Shown here: in pieces, positions 1-10,194 of the stretch | Layout of the letters: every line of letters begins with the position of its first letter | Position numbering within the stretch: position 1 is the first letter of the stretch | Source of the DNA: Limnephilus marmoratus | Lineage: Eukaryota > Arthropoda > Insecta > Trichoptera > Limnephilidae | Assembly: GCA_917880885.1 (NCBI GenBank) | Contig: OU862910.1 | Location: forward strand, 9,746,710 to 9,810,709 | DNA: 64,000 bases | Direction of reading: 5' to 3' | Made by a program: the position numbers and the translations under genes | Notes under the pieces: generated by a model | Databases searched by the model: none | What the model was told of the DNA's origin: nothing | Seen by the model: the letters and a program-made list of their open reading frames with translations, nothing else

Positions 1-165
1 AAAAAAAAGATTTTTACAAATTTATACATTGTGTTTATTTAACATTGATTCTATTGTCAAATGGGTCTGTGCTCTGCATACATTCAGGATTTCTCTCGGA
101 ATGCAGATGGTTTACGGAGGCGTCTACTAATATCTACAGGAATTCCAAAAACTGAAAAAAATCGA

Positions 166-318
166 ACTAATATCTATGAGAACCAAAGTGTTGACGAATA
201 TCTACAGCTCAAACTGTTGACTAATATCTATGAGAACCAAAGTGTTGACGAATATCTACAGCTCAAACTGCTGACTAATATCTATGAGAACCAAAGTGTT
301 GACGAATATCTACAGCAC
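166..318 (+). repeat. 54-bp tandem repeat, about 2.8 copies
   Basis: Units start at 166, 220 and 274. Each begins ACTAATATCTATGAG and is built from two related halves of about 27 bp that share a core like ATATCTAYRAG. The third unit breaks off after about 43 bp. Because 54 is a multiple of three the repeat stays open in one frame, but there is no sign that it is a gene. It is the forward-oriented part of the array that continues in reverse orientation at 434-654. Confidence 0.85.
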
Positions 319-433
319 TGCCAGAGGTTGGATTTGCAATTATGTAGCATATTGGAATAACGTAATATTGCGTATGCAGTTTAAAAAACTTAATTTATGT
401 AAGTATGTATGTAAAAATCCCTAATATCGGACT

Positions 434-654
434 ATTGGACACATTTAGCTGATTAGTCCAACCTACGCTCTGTAGATATTAGTTCAACCTACGCTCTGTA
501 GATATTAGTCAACACTGGGACCGTCATAGATATTCGTCCGACCTTAGCTCTGTAGATATTAGTCAACACTCTGAAGTTCGTAGATATTAGTTCAACATAT
601 GAGCTGTAGATATTCGTCCGACATACAGGCTGTAGATATTAGTATCTGGAGTCG
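434..654 (-). repeat. Array of diverged 26-28 bp repeats, opposite orientation to 166-318
   Basis: The core TGTAGATATT followed by AGT or CGT recurs about seven times, every 26-28 bp. It is the reverse complement of the core in the 54-bp repeat at 166-318. The sequence between cores varies from unit to unit, so core and spacer diverge at different rates. The 115 bp between the two blocks show nothing else. This looks like a minisatellite that was partly inverted. It is not a CRISPR array: no near-identical direct repeats with unrelated spacers, and the context is eukaryotic. Confidence 0.7.
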
Positions 655-680
655 GTTTACAGCGGTGCCTCTAATATAAT

Positions 681-1310
681 ACTAGCTGGTACCCGGCCAA
701 CGCATGCCATTTAATAAAGAAATTGTTTCTCCCTACGTACCCATTCATATTCATCCGTTCCCCTTTCGCCTCCTTTCCTCTCCCGCGTCCCCTTCATCTC
801 TCGCGTACCGACGTCACCCCCTCCACCTTCCCTCACCCCACTTCACTCCCCCCCTTCCCACCCCCCTTGAGTTCCCCTCCCCCCTCCCTGGTTCCCCTCC
901 CTCCCCTTCTATTCCATATAGTCCCGGTACATTCAGTTTACAAACAGCTCGCGTATCACCCATTACAATTTTTTATAGAAATTTCATAATGCCAGAGCTC
1001 ACCAGTAGATACTTTTATACAAACCTTTGTCCTTTTGAGTTTTTGGAATACAATCACTACTCAATATTATACTTATCACAATATTCCTGCAGCTCTTTTA
1101 AAAAATGAGAACTCGTTCCATACAAAATGTACGAGGAAAAGAATTTTCTCCGTAATTACGTATTTCGTGATTTTTTCGATATTTTAATGGTTATTCTGCT
1201 ATTTGGGGCGGAGACTAATCCAACAAATCAAAGATCATAAAAATCGGTCCAGCCGTTCTCGAGTTATAAATGGTGTAACTAACCCGACATTGTTTTATAT
1301 ATTAAGATAT
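681..1310 (-). mobile_element. Non-autonomous Helitron-like element
   Basis: Read on the minus strand, the element ends in GCATGCGTTGGCCGGGTACC followed by AGCTAGT at 681, an end repeated in several copies in this window (27,957; 47,615). Upstream lies a polypurine tract (plus-strand CCCCTCC-rich, about 740-930), another hallmark of the family here. Near 1,250 there is a segment like GCCGTTCTCGAGTTATAAAT, close to the 5' part. Helitrons typically end in CTRR and insert between A and T; the AT flank at 679-680 fits. Proline-rich frames across it are shadows of the polypurine tract. The 5' boundary is uncertain. Confidence 0.5.
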
Positions 1311-1430
1311 TTATTACAAAATTAAAGCATGTAAACCACAATTCAAATTAAAGCAAATTTTTTTATATTCAAAATAAACAATGTAATCACAATTTGATTT
1401 TAATTTGAAGCAAATCTCTCTTTCAAATCT

Positions 1431-2102
1431 CACATATCAGACATTGTCTCCCGCGCCAACAAAATGCTCGGATTTGTTCTTCGTAATGCGAGATCATTTA
1501 CTAATGGAATTGCAATAAGAAAAACATATGAAGCACTGGTCCGCAGCATCCTGGAATACAGCTCCATTATTTGGGCACCCTCTGAACAAAACCATATCCT
1601 AGAATTAGAAAAAGTACAAAAAAGGTTTATATTAGGGAATATACATACTACCCATTCCTGTATCCATCGTTGTTCTTAACAGGAATGCTCGATCCTATTA
1701 CCTTAGAAGCCCGCCGAAAAATATTTTCGGGGAAACATTTTTTTAAGCTGATCTCCGGTACTGTACTGAATCCACCTATGTTGAAGGAGAATAACCTATA
1801 TGTCCCTAACGCGTATACTCGTAGGAGATTCCACACACTTTTTTATGCTCCGAAAGCGAGAACCTCTTCCTTTTAGAATGCCCCATTAAATAGAGCAATT
1901 CAACTGCTTAACGATTCTGCATTGAACATTGACATTTTCAATGTTTCCTATAGAGAGTTCAGTAACTAGCTTTTGACATACGTCTCAACATAGTGAAAGT
2001 GCCCCCTTGGCCTTTTTTCTGTTATATTTTGTAATCTTCTCCGTAATAATTTGGTGTATAACTGTTTTATGGAGAACCTGAAAAAATAAATAAATAAATA
2101 AG
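1431..2102 (+). pseudogene. 5'-truncated LINE reverse-transcriptase fragment with simple tail
   Basis: The translation contains NKMLGFVLR, then LVRSILEYSSIIWAP and LEKVQKRFI, the thumb region downstream of the RT active site in Jockey/CR1-type LINE ORF2 proteins. A stop after about 1,676 is followed by a related frame reading LDPITLEARRKIF and then FYAPKARTSSF, so the reading frame is broken. The copy ends in an A-rich TAAA-repeat tail at 2,081-2,102, as expected of target-primed insertion. Catalytic YADD and endonuclease parts are missing because of 5' truncation. It is a dead copy. Confidence 0.75.
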
Positions 2103-3300
2103 AAGGTATTCCTTTCATTGTAAATTCTATCAATTGAGATGTGTGGTTTTGTTGACATTCGAATAGACAGTGGTATTTCATCCCGATGATGAATAGCTGA
2201 AACTACCCTCAAATACAGCATTATAATATATATAAGGAGAACGAGTACCCCAAAATCAAAAGTTACCTGACCAGCATCTACACTTTTTTATTTGAATTCA
2301 AACAAGATAGCTATGATCATTTTTATATGAAAGATTACATTGATATTATGTAATTATTAATTTCGAAATAATTATTGCTTGTTAAATATCAGTTTTAGTG
2401 TCCAAACCTACTGATAATGATAGACTACGGGGTTATTATACGTACATGTATAAAATTACAAGTTTCATGTACTAGCGCCTAGTACAGTGATCTAATGTAT
2501 TTATCCTGTGTGAATTTCTCATTAGATACCAAGTATTGTATAAATAAAAATAAAGAAATTGCGTGTTCAGTATATGCGCGCTTGTGTATATCGAGATTGT
2601 TATGCAATATTTGGCCCAATATTCTATAAAATAAATATGCCGCAAACTGTTTTTTCGTATCATGAATAGTGAATGCGGATTATTTGACTTTTAAATTAGT
2701 CAACCCATATGTTGATTTGTTCGTTCTATATCTGTTTATTTCACTTTAAACACAAACGCAATAAACACACTATGAAAAACAAGTATTTATTTTAATTGAG
2801 TCAATTTAGGTCAAAATTTTTAGTAGTAAAATCACACACATTATAAATGGCGGTTTGAAGGTTTTATGTCAACAGTCCCGATCATCAGTTTTCTTTGTCT
2901 TCTCGACAAAATCTTTTGTTGAGTATTTTGAATTCATTGAAAAAAAAAGAGTATTAACGACAACACGATAACATACGTTTAAACACCATACATACTCACT
3001 TTGTAAGCAATCCATTGGTTACGTTGGTCTGTCTTGGGTAGTTTGGGATCTCCTGAATATTCACAATGTAATTGGGAATAGAGCAATAAATTTACGAGTC
3101 CTTTAAAGTTTCCTGAAGATGCGTTATCATTTACAAGTTCCTTCCTCCAAAACTTCACATATGGTTTACATAATTACATAAATTACCCTCCAGACAACAT
3201 TAAAAATCAAAAATGTCTAGATACATCACAATATAAATTCATTTTTTTCTGGTCAGGTCTGGCCTGGTCTGATCTGATGTGATGTCATGTAAAATCAATT
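2103..3300. other. Intergenic, no gene recognised
   Basis: AT-rich sequence with short frames only. No domain, tRNA or repeat boundary could be supported. It contains a segment near 2,180-2,200 that superficially resembles a ribozyme core (see rejected list). Confidence 0.5.
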
Positions 3301-3308
3301 AGTTATTT

Positions 3309-3678
3309 CACGGGCGTAGCCAGGTTTTAGTTTCGGGCGGGGTTCAAGAAAATAAAACTCAAAACTCGCGTCGGGGGGGGTATTGTCGGAGCTTCTATTA
3401 GGTCCTTACATATGAAATTGGCGTTTTGCCGTACTGGCAACTTTGATCTCAAATATCTTCTTTTTGGTTAGGAATTCCAAATTCAAATTTATACAGCTAT
3501 TTACTCATGTATTTATGTTTCGAAAATTATAATTCATTTGTTTTTTCCTTAATTGTTTTTTTTTTTCTTTGCGTCACTTAGTTTACAGAATGGAAAACTT
3601 GATTATTGACGTTGATATCTTAACTTTTCGGGGGGGGTTTGAACCCCCACCCCCCCCCCCCCCCTGGCTACGCCCATG
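3309..3678. mobile_element. hAT-type MITE with perfect target-site duplication
   Basis: Terminal inverted repeats of 16 bp are visible: CACGGGCGTAGCCAGG at 3,309-3,324 and CCTGGCTACGCCCATG at 3,663-3,678, differing at one position. Both ends are flanked by the identical 8-mer AGTTATTT (3,301-3,308 and 3,679-3,686). An 8-bp duplication with CA-starting termini is the signature of the hAT superfamily. The 370-bp element has no transposase and depends on one supplied in trans. It contains a G run near 3,375 and a long C run near 3,646-3,664, both assembly-sensitive. Confidence 0.85.
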
Positions 3679-3844
3679 AGTTATTTCTAGTTAAATAAGT
3701 AAAAATGTGATTTTATTTCTTCCGGAATAAAAACATAAACAAAAAAATGTGGTACGTTTTGATGGCACTCCAAAAAAGCGCCTATGTTTGATCAAATTCC
3801 CAAGTACCGACTATTTAGGTAAAAAAATGAATATGCTAATGATG

Positions 3845-3990
3845 TTTTTTGTTATTTGATTTTGGGGTGTTATGCCGTGTTGCGCTACCTTCTCCTTTAG
3901 CCAACGTTTCGGACAGCGTTACACTTGTCCTGTTGGCTAAAGGAGGAGATAGCGCAACACGGCATAACACCCCAAAAACAAATAACAAAA
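3845..3990. repeat. Foldback repeat (copy 1 of the 'GCGCAACACGG' family)
   Basis: A near-perfect inverted repeat: TGTTATTTGATTTTGGGG and GCCGTGTTGCGCTA on the left mirror TAGCGCAACACGGC and CCCCAAAAACAAATAAC on the right. The loop holds CGCTGTCCGAAACG-like sequence (seen on the minus strand as AACGCTGTCCGAAACGTTGG). A longer copy lies at 14,904-15,119 and a half copy at 36,930-37,085. The short frame across it (3,849-4,091) is a by-product of the palindrome. No target duplication was found. Confidence 0.75.
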
Positions 3991-4939
3991 ATAATTTTGG
4001 CTGTGAAAATCTAAAATCATATGTTTATGGTGTGGTAATTTTTGCTTTTTTTAGTGGTTTAAGATCATGTAAAGATACTTACTACCTGTAAGTATTCATA
4101 TACGTATTATAAGAAAGGGCAATCAGAAGAAAAAAAATATTGAATAGTGTCGTGAAATTAAATTTAAAAAACTGTTTCCAACAAAATCATTATGTATTAT
4201 TATTATTAAATTAAGAACAATAGTAGACCCTGTGGACAAACTGCCTTCTGGCAGCTTTGCTTGGAAACTTTTTGTTATTTGTTAGGTTCATTTCATTCTC
4301 ATCAAGGGTGGTGGACTTTTTATTTGTAAAACACTTTGTTATTGAAGAGTCGTTTTATTTACAAACACTTTTTGAGCAATAATGAAATCAACACTTTTAG
4401 AACTAAATTCGGCCCGGACCTCGCCTGGTTAATACGTGGTCTATACTCTAGGTAGGGGTTAATGCAAGAGAACAAATTTCTTGAGTATAGCCCTTTTTAT
4501 ACTACTAAAAACTATAAAAATACCGTCTTTCAGACTGTTTTAAAATACGATAATAATGCACCATATAGGTAGCCAATATCTACTGAGGTCACGTGCCCTA
4601 ATTTTGTTGGCCGATAACACTAGCTTCTATAAAATTCTCACAGAGGTCTCTAATATGCACACTTTTCTAATAAACTAAGAATAATTAGCCAAATGGAATT
4701 AATTACAATATTTATCTCATAGATGTCACTAACTATTCTTAACAGTTATTATTAAAAAAACTTGTTGTAATCCATATTTTATTATAAAAATAATAAATTA
4801 ATATTATGATAAACTTTCTTCAATTCTTAACTCAACAGTCATAAAGCCCTTAGTGGAAAAAAATCCTAATCGTCATGAAAATAATGTAATTTGAATAAAA
4901 TAACTTGGTTTGGACACCGGTTTGAGTATAATTGAGTAA
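3991..4939. other. Intergenic, no gene recognised
   Basis: The first 40 bp continue the 3' flank shared with the foldback copies at 15,120 and 37,060 (GTGAAAATCTAAAATCAT). The rest is unannotated AT-rich DNA. Confidence 0.45.
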
Positions 4940-5028
4940 TTATCTTTGAAGAAGAAGATAACATAAATAAATATAAACAAAAATATGAAAGAGAACAAGA
5001 CTTCTTCTTCTTGTTGTGCCTTGTCCGT

Positions 5029-5298
5029 TCAACGGACGTTGGCTATCATGTTGGCTATGCGGACTTTGTTTACTGCGGCCCGGAACAGCTCCACGGTAGA
5101 CTGGCCAAACCACTGTCTCAGGTTTTTCAGCCATGAGGTTCTCCTTCTTCCAGGGCCCCGTCTTCCGGCAATCTTTCCCTGCATTATGAGATGCAGGATC
5201 TCATACTTCTCTGGATGTCTCATCACGTGTCCAAGATATTGAAGTTTTCGGATTTTTATGGTTTTAATAACTTCCTTTTCTTTATTCATCCGAACCAA
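5029..5298 (-). pseudogene. RTE C-terminal segment
   Basis: Contains KLQYLGHVMRHPEKY, GRRGPGRRRTSWLKNLRQW and a final KVRIANMIANVR. This LGHV-RHPE / GRRRTSWLKN pattern is the usual C-terminus of RTE-like endonuclease-RT proteins in insects. It overlaps the RT frame by 13 bp in a different frame, so one frameshift separates them. The stop lies about 90 bp upstream of the 3' tail. Confidence 0.75.
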
Positions 5299-6586
5299 AC
5301 ATCTTCATTTGTGACCCTGTCCATCCAGCTTATTTTAAGTATTCTTCTGTAGATCCACATCTCGAATGCCTCAAGTCGCCTAATTAATTCTTCAATAAGC
5401 GTCCATGCTTCCATTCCATAAAATAATATTGAAAATACGTAGCATCTGACCATTCGCATTCGTAATCCAAGGTTGAGATCATGACTGCAGAACATTTTTT
5501 TCATGCGGATAAAGGTTGCACGAGCTTGCTCAATGCGGCATTTGATTTCAACTGAAGGATCCCATCTATCATTTACATTGCAGCCCAAGTATACAATACT
5601 TTGTACCTTCTCCAGTTTTGTTCCAGCAATATAAAGATGTTCATCCAATGCGTAATTTTTGCTTATGAGCATATATTTTGTTTTATTTATATTCAGTTCT
5701 AGCCCAAAATTCTCACAAGTCTTCACTACTTGAATCAGCAAAAGTTGTAACTCCTCAATGTTACTTGTTAGAAGTACCGTATCATCTGCATAACGCAGGT
5801 TGTTTAGAATCTTCCCATTTATAACAAGTCCTTGAGTAGCTTCTTGCAGAGCTTCATTGAATATTTCTTCTGAATATAAGTTGAACAGCATAGGTGAAAG
5901 AATACAACCCTGTCGCACGCCTCTCTTTATTTCTACTTCGTCTGTTAGACATTGCTCTACTCTTACTGCTCCTTTCTGGTTCCAATAAAGATTACCTATT
6001 ATCCTTATATCTTTATCGTCTATCCCGGAGGTTTTCAGAATTTGAATCATTTTGTCGTGTCTAACTCTATCAAATGCTTTAAGGAAGTCAATGAAGCATG
6101 CATGTACATTTGTATTCACATCTCTACATCTTTGGATCAGTACTTGAATACTAAATAACGCTTCTCGAGTACCCAACCCATTTCGAAAGCCAAATTGTGT
6201 GACACCTATCTTTTCTTCCACTTTGCGATATATGCGTCCATGTATAATTCGCAAAAATATCTTTAATAAGTGGCTCATTAAACTAATACTAGGATGCCTT
6301 TATTTCCTATGAGTTTAAGGATTTCAGCCTGTATTCCATCTGGGCCCGCTGCTTTCCCAGTTTTAGAGAGACGAATTGCATGTTCTACCTCATTTGTTGT
6401 GATTGGTGGGCCTGTTGTAATATTTCCCATATCATATTCTGCGCTTCTATTATCATTGAAGAGTTCTGAGATGTAGTCTTTCCATCTTTTTAGTTTTTCG
6501 TTAATATCGTGACACGTAAAAAATGAAACATAGGTACCTTTCTCAGTTAGCAGAGAAATTCCGTTTGCATGAGCTCTCATCATCAT
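5286..6586 (-). pseudogene. RTE reverse-transcriptase domain
   Basis: Two adjoining frames overlap near 6,278. The first (6,278-6,586) has LKRWKDYISELF and GKAAGPDGIQAEILK, the RT entry region. The second (5,286-6,278) has FGFRNGLGTREALF, FIDFLKAFDRVRH (first catalytic Asp in motif A), RQGCILSPMLFNLY, and LRYADDTVLL with the YADD active site, then KYLGC-type thumb sequence (VYLGCNVND) and YGMEAWTL. The active-site Asps survive, but the frame break and a missing stretch around KEWR..ISPI between the two frames show it is not functional. It continues without a gap into 5,029-5,298. Confidence 0.8.
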
Positions 6587-7508
6587 CTCAGGGTCCTGCG
6601 TGGGATAAAAAGAAAGCTACTATCTGATGTAAATAAAAGAACTCACATTAAACAAAATGTACTTGTTATTATTGACAAGCAAAAACATAATCTACATAAA
6701 ATACCTTTGTAAACTCAAAAAAATGTAGAGAGAGAGAGAGAGAGAGAGAGATAATTCAGTTATTTTAGTAGAATCCACTCCAAATGATCATTCGTAGCTT
6801 GCCATAGTTAAAATGGCGCACCTCTTCTAACCTCAGCGACAAGGGCTCCAGATAGCTGGAGAAGAGCCCCAGAGCTGCCGCTTCGCAAGCCCATGACACC
6901 GTGAAGCATCCAAGATTCCAGTCCATCCACAAAGGCGTCACAATGCGTCCGATGGCCATCTCTGAGCATTGAAAGGATATAAACCGCAGTTCTAGACTGT
7001 AAATGTGATTTAAGAAGTGCCTGCAGTCTTCACCAAAGTTGTCCTCGGTGATATTGGATTGTACGTGGCACAAGAATCTCAGTTCTAAGCACAAGAACAC
7101 CAACCTTAGGTACCAGGCACACAGACATCATAAACACTTCCATTAGATTGTAATATTACATAGGTAACTCGATATCTCGTGATCATCACAATAAAAGTTT
7201 TCCTCGCCTCGAAAAAACAATCAACATCCTGCGTGTACCGTGACCCGGTACTATTTAACAGTCTCGTAAAGGCATCACGTCTGTTACACGCATAATATTG
7301 CAAATTTACACAATCATTTAGGAGTATCAAAACTCCTTACAAATCAAAACTTCAGACAAATTCCTTGTTCTGTCATGACGCGGCCCTTCTAACAGTTTTT
7401 TCTATTTTTTCAAAAACAATCGAACAACGTTCCGGCAATTTGAATTTGTTATCAATCGTTCCAACTGCACCCGAAATTAATAATACTCCTTCTGAGCAAG
7501 TAGGTACC
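6531..7508. other. About 1-kb insertion interrupting the RTE element
   Basis: RTE homology breaks off after GKLLTD (near 7,530) and resumes at EKLKRWKDY (near 6,505). The two sides share the 8-mer TAGGTACC at 6,531-6,538 and 7,501-7,508, a possible 8-bp target duplication, but I see no convincing terminal inverted repeats. Inside are a (GA)n run at 6,727-6,751 and a minus-strand frame of 112 residues (6,765-7,103, with LWMDWNLGCFTVSWACEAA) of near-balanced base composition that I do not recognise. Alternatives are a hAT-type element with worn ends, or captured host sequence. Confidence 0.45.
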
Positions 7509-7529
7509 GATTGAATAACTACCATGAAA

Positions 7530-8853
7530 ATAATTACGTTACAATCGGTTAGAAGTTTTCCATCTCGATCCTCCAGTTGCCCTATGCCGGTTTTACGATT
7601 TATTCCAGTCAATTCTTTGATTTTCTTGTGTACTTGGAAAATATCATGTTTATCATTGTGGATTTCAATTACAGCACACTGTTGAATATGCCAATCAGCT
7701 TTTGCTTGCCTAATTTTACTCCGAATTTCTGTGTGTATTCTTCCACGTTTCGATTTTTGTATTTTTTTCTTACTTCCATGAGGTTTAGTATTTCGTCTGT
7801 CATCCATTCCTGTTTCTTTTGCGGCGTCTCTTCTTTGAATTTTTCCTTTGCAATCTCTGTGATGATTTTCTTTGATTCATTGCAGATGTATTCAATATTT
7901 TCAATATTTTCTTCTCTGTTGTATAGTTGAGTCTGGAGGTCAGCGAATTGTTTTTCCAATATTTGTGTTGCTTCTTTACACAGACCATTATCTTTAAGCT
8001 TGTCTTTATCTAATTTCAAAGCCCGTTCTTTTTTATCAATTTTCTTAAAACACAACCTAAATTCAGCCAGAAGTAAATTATGAAGTGATGGTACATCAGC
8101 ACCCGGGTATGTTTTTACAGACTTAATCGAGTTCTTGTATCTTTTGTTGATGATAATATAGTCAATTTGATTTCGTACAATTCTCTGGACTGAGTCTGCT
8201 GGCGACTTCCATGTATATAAACGCCTTTCCGGTAATTTGAAGAATGTATTAGTAACTGCTAATTCGTTTTCTAAGCAGAATTGGACAAACCGATCTCCTC
8301 TTTCATTCCTCGTACCGAGACCATGTTCCCCGACAACATCTTCTTCTTTACCTTCACCAATTTTAGCATTAAGATCGCCCATTATTATAGTTATTTCATG
8401 TTTTTTTATGAAGGAAAGAACTTTCGTTAAATTTTCATAGAAGTTTTCCAATTCTTCTTCTTCACAATCACATGTAGGTGCATATACTTGTATAATATTA
8501 GTATTTACTGTTGATGTTTGAATTTGTATCATAATGATCCTGTCTGAATGTGGAATGATATTCGTCACGGCACCTGCTACTTTTTTTGTAACGATAATGC
8601 CAACTCCATTTCGATTCCGGGATTTAGTGTCACCAGAGTAGTAGACAGTATAGTCGTCTACAGTACATTTTCCTGAATCTCTCCATCTCATCTCTCCTAC
8701 ACCAAGTATATTGATATTCAATCTTTGCATTTCTTTTATGGTGTTTTGAATTTTTCCTGGTTGGAGCATACTCCTCACATTCCATGTTCCTATTTTACTC
8801 ATTTCTTCTTTTCTTTTTATCTTGATAGTAGCTGACTGGGAGATTCTTAGCAC
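7530..8853 (-). pseudogene. RTE endonuclease domain (start of the RTE polyprotein)
   Basis: The frame opens around 8,853. It carries the exonuclease-endonuclease-phosphatase order: GTWNVRS, then LGVGEMRW with the catalytic Glu, YAPT, IIMGDLNAKIG, and RNQIDYIII. Such proteins are often annotated as 'craniofacial development protein 2-like' in arthropod genomes because of this origin. The final catalytic motif, normally SDH, reads SLH (VPSLHNLLLAEF), so the Asp is missing. The frame shifts near 7,800: the continuation (TDEILNLMEVRKKYK, then LEDRDGKLLTD) runs to about 7,530, where sequence homology stops at the 1-kb interruption. Frames on the plus strand here are shadows. Confidence 0.8.
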
Positions 8854-9389
8854 CCCTGCCCCATTTAAGGGGCGCCCGTACTCGGGCCGTTGTATTTATC
8901 AGCCATTACCATGATTTTTCCTGGGAAGATATAATGAGGTAGTTTCCCGTTGCTTTCCTCATCGCAGTATTGCAACCGGTTAGATAAATACGTTATCATC
9001 GCTTGCAAAATGTTGATACCAAGCCGTACCGAAGTTACTCTTCTCCGCCTTGATTCAATACTGCCAGGTACTGCTGCCCTCTAGCAGTGGATCTCTCTTA
9101 GTCTGACTCCTCATCTGTGACCTGTCTGGCTTGGGAGGCCCTTCTGGTAGTTACACTACCGCCAGCATAGCTCTCAGAGTCCTTGGAATAATCAAGCCTC
9201 CTCACCCCGACAAGGTGGAGATCCCAACGAGAAGGCCAAATAGAAAAAAAGAATAGAAAAAAAGACAATGGTCGCAACTGGGACTCCAATCCAGACCTAT
9301 CATCTAACCGGGATGTGTGCGTTAACCAATTTCTTAAAATTTATTAAAATCAATTAGTTAAATATGAGATTGACTATTATGACGGCTTA

Positions 9390-9552
9390 ACAGAAGGTGG
9401 CAATAGCGAAATTGGTTAACGCACATGTCCCGGTTAAGAGGACGGGTTCGAGTCCCAGTTGCGACCATTGTCTTTTTTCTCTTTTCTGTGTCTTGTTCTC
9501 TTTCATATTTTCGTTGAGATTATTATTGTTATTTTCTTCTTCAACGATATAT
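9390..9552 (+). mobile_element. tRNA-derived SINE with an RTE-type 3' tail
   Basis: The head (about 9,396-9,466) resembles a tRNA: a GCGAAATTGGTTAACGC D-arm (box A) and GGGTTCGAGTCCC (box B), with acceptor halves GGTGGCAA and TTGCGACC pairing at seven of eight positions. After a T-rich linker the tail (9,490-9,552) starts GTCTTGTTCTCTTTCATA and ends with CTTCTTCAACGATA. That tail matches, in RTE orientation, the 3' UTR of the LINE at 4,940-5,002. SINEs commonly borrow the 3' end of a partner LINE so that its reverse transcriptase will copy them. Whether this head gives rise to a functional tRNA is doubtful: the T-stem has only three good pairs. Confidence 0.7.
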
Positions 9553-10190
9553 TACGTAATGGGAATAACCTTCAAAAGTTATAAAAAGGGAATTGTTCTT
9601 AAAAAAAGTTTAATAATTATCTTTTTATAAATTTGTGTTAAAAATTTTCGTTTGACAGTCGCTAATATTGTCTTCAGTAATTAAAAATTAACATTCTTAT
9701 ATAATCCGTTTTTTTGTTGTTGTTAAAAGATAGCCTTGAATGTCTAATGGATTGATAAAATGATAAATTTATTTATTTTCGGATAATCGCAAACTTGATA
9801 TGGCATGCCCCTGCTTTACAGCACTCGCAGAAGTCGAGATCAATATTGCTAACGTTATCCTCTAATTGATTACGTCGTATTTTGCATAAAAATAACGTTG
9901 AACTCTTTCAGCAAGAAACCATTCGTTCTACTAATATTTTAATTCGAATATCACAGCGTACATGATTTTTTAAACAGCACGAAATCTCACTTTTTAACCC
10001 TCATAAAATTGTATTAGTTTTAACCATGTTTATTGTTCAAAAATCGACGTGTTTCGTCAGCAAAGCTTTCTTCGACGGGGTTATTTTCAACTATTTTTCA
10101 AATAACCCTGAAGTCTGAAGTACAAAACATGTCGGTTTTGGGGGCAATAAGCGTGGTTAAAACTAAGTGATCTATTAATTTTGAATTAAT
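9553..10190. other. Intergenic, nothing recognised
   Basis: AT-rich, short frames only. No repeat or domain supported. Confidence 0.4.
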
Positions 10191-10194
10191 TAAT

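Larger units (their letters stand above)
4940..9335 (-). mobile_element. RTE-clade LINE, nearly full length, degraded
   Basis: Read on the minus strand from 9,335 down to 4,940 the order is: tRNA-like head (9,255-9,335); a 5' leader whose frame contains GVRRLDY and YAGGSV, a leader I recognise from arthropod RTE elements; an apurinic-type endonuclease (about 7,530-8,853); a reverse transcriptase (5,286-6,586); a C-terminal segment (5,029-5,298); and a 3' UTR. RTE LINEs encode a single endonuclease-RT protein and transpose by target-primed reverse transcription. This copy is dead: frames change at about 6,278 and 5,290, roughly 1 kb is inserted between the endonuclease and RT, and an endonuclease catalytic residue is lost. 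The 3' UTR (4,940-5,002) matches the tail of the SINE at 9,390-9,552. Confidence 0.8.

Noticed and set aside
166..654. CRISPR-like array
   Set aside because: Units are diverged, overlap in both orientations and lie in an insect genome next to Helitrons; spacers are not unrelated sequences of fixed length.
704..1108. Proline-rich frames of 134 and 88 residues
   Set aside because: They are translations of the C-rich strand of a Helitron polypurine tract. The same kind of frame appears at 11,572, 27,707, 29,554 and 47,636 wherever the tract recurs.
2180..2215. Hammerhead-like text CCGATGATGAATAGCTGAAAC
   Set aside because: The core has CCGATGA instead of CTGATGA, the interval before GAAA is too short for stem II, and I find no stem I.
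9396..9466. Functional tRNA gene
   Set aside because: Box A and box B are good but the anticodon and T stems pair poorly, and the sequence continues into an RTE tail: a SINE head.
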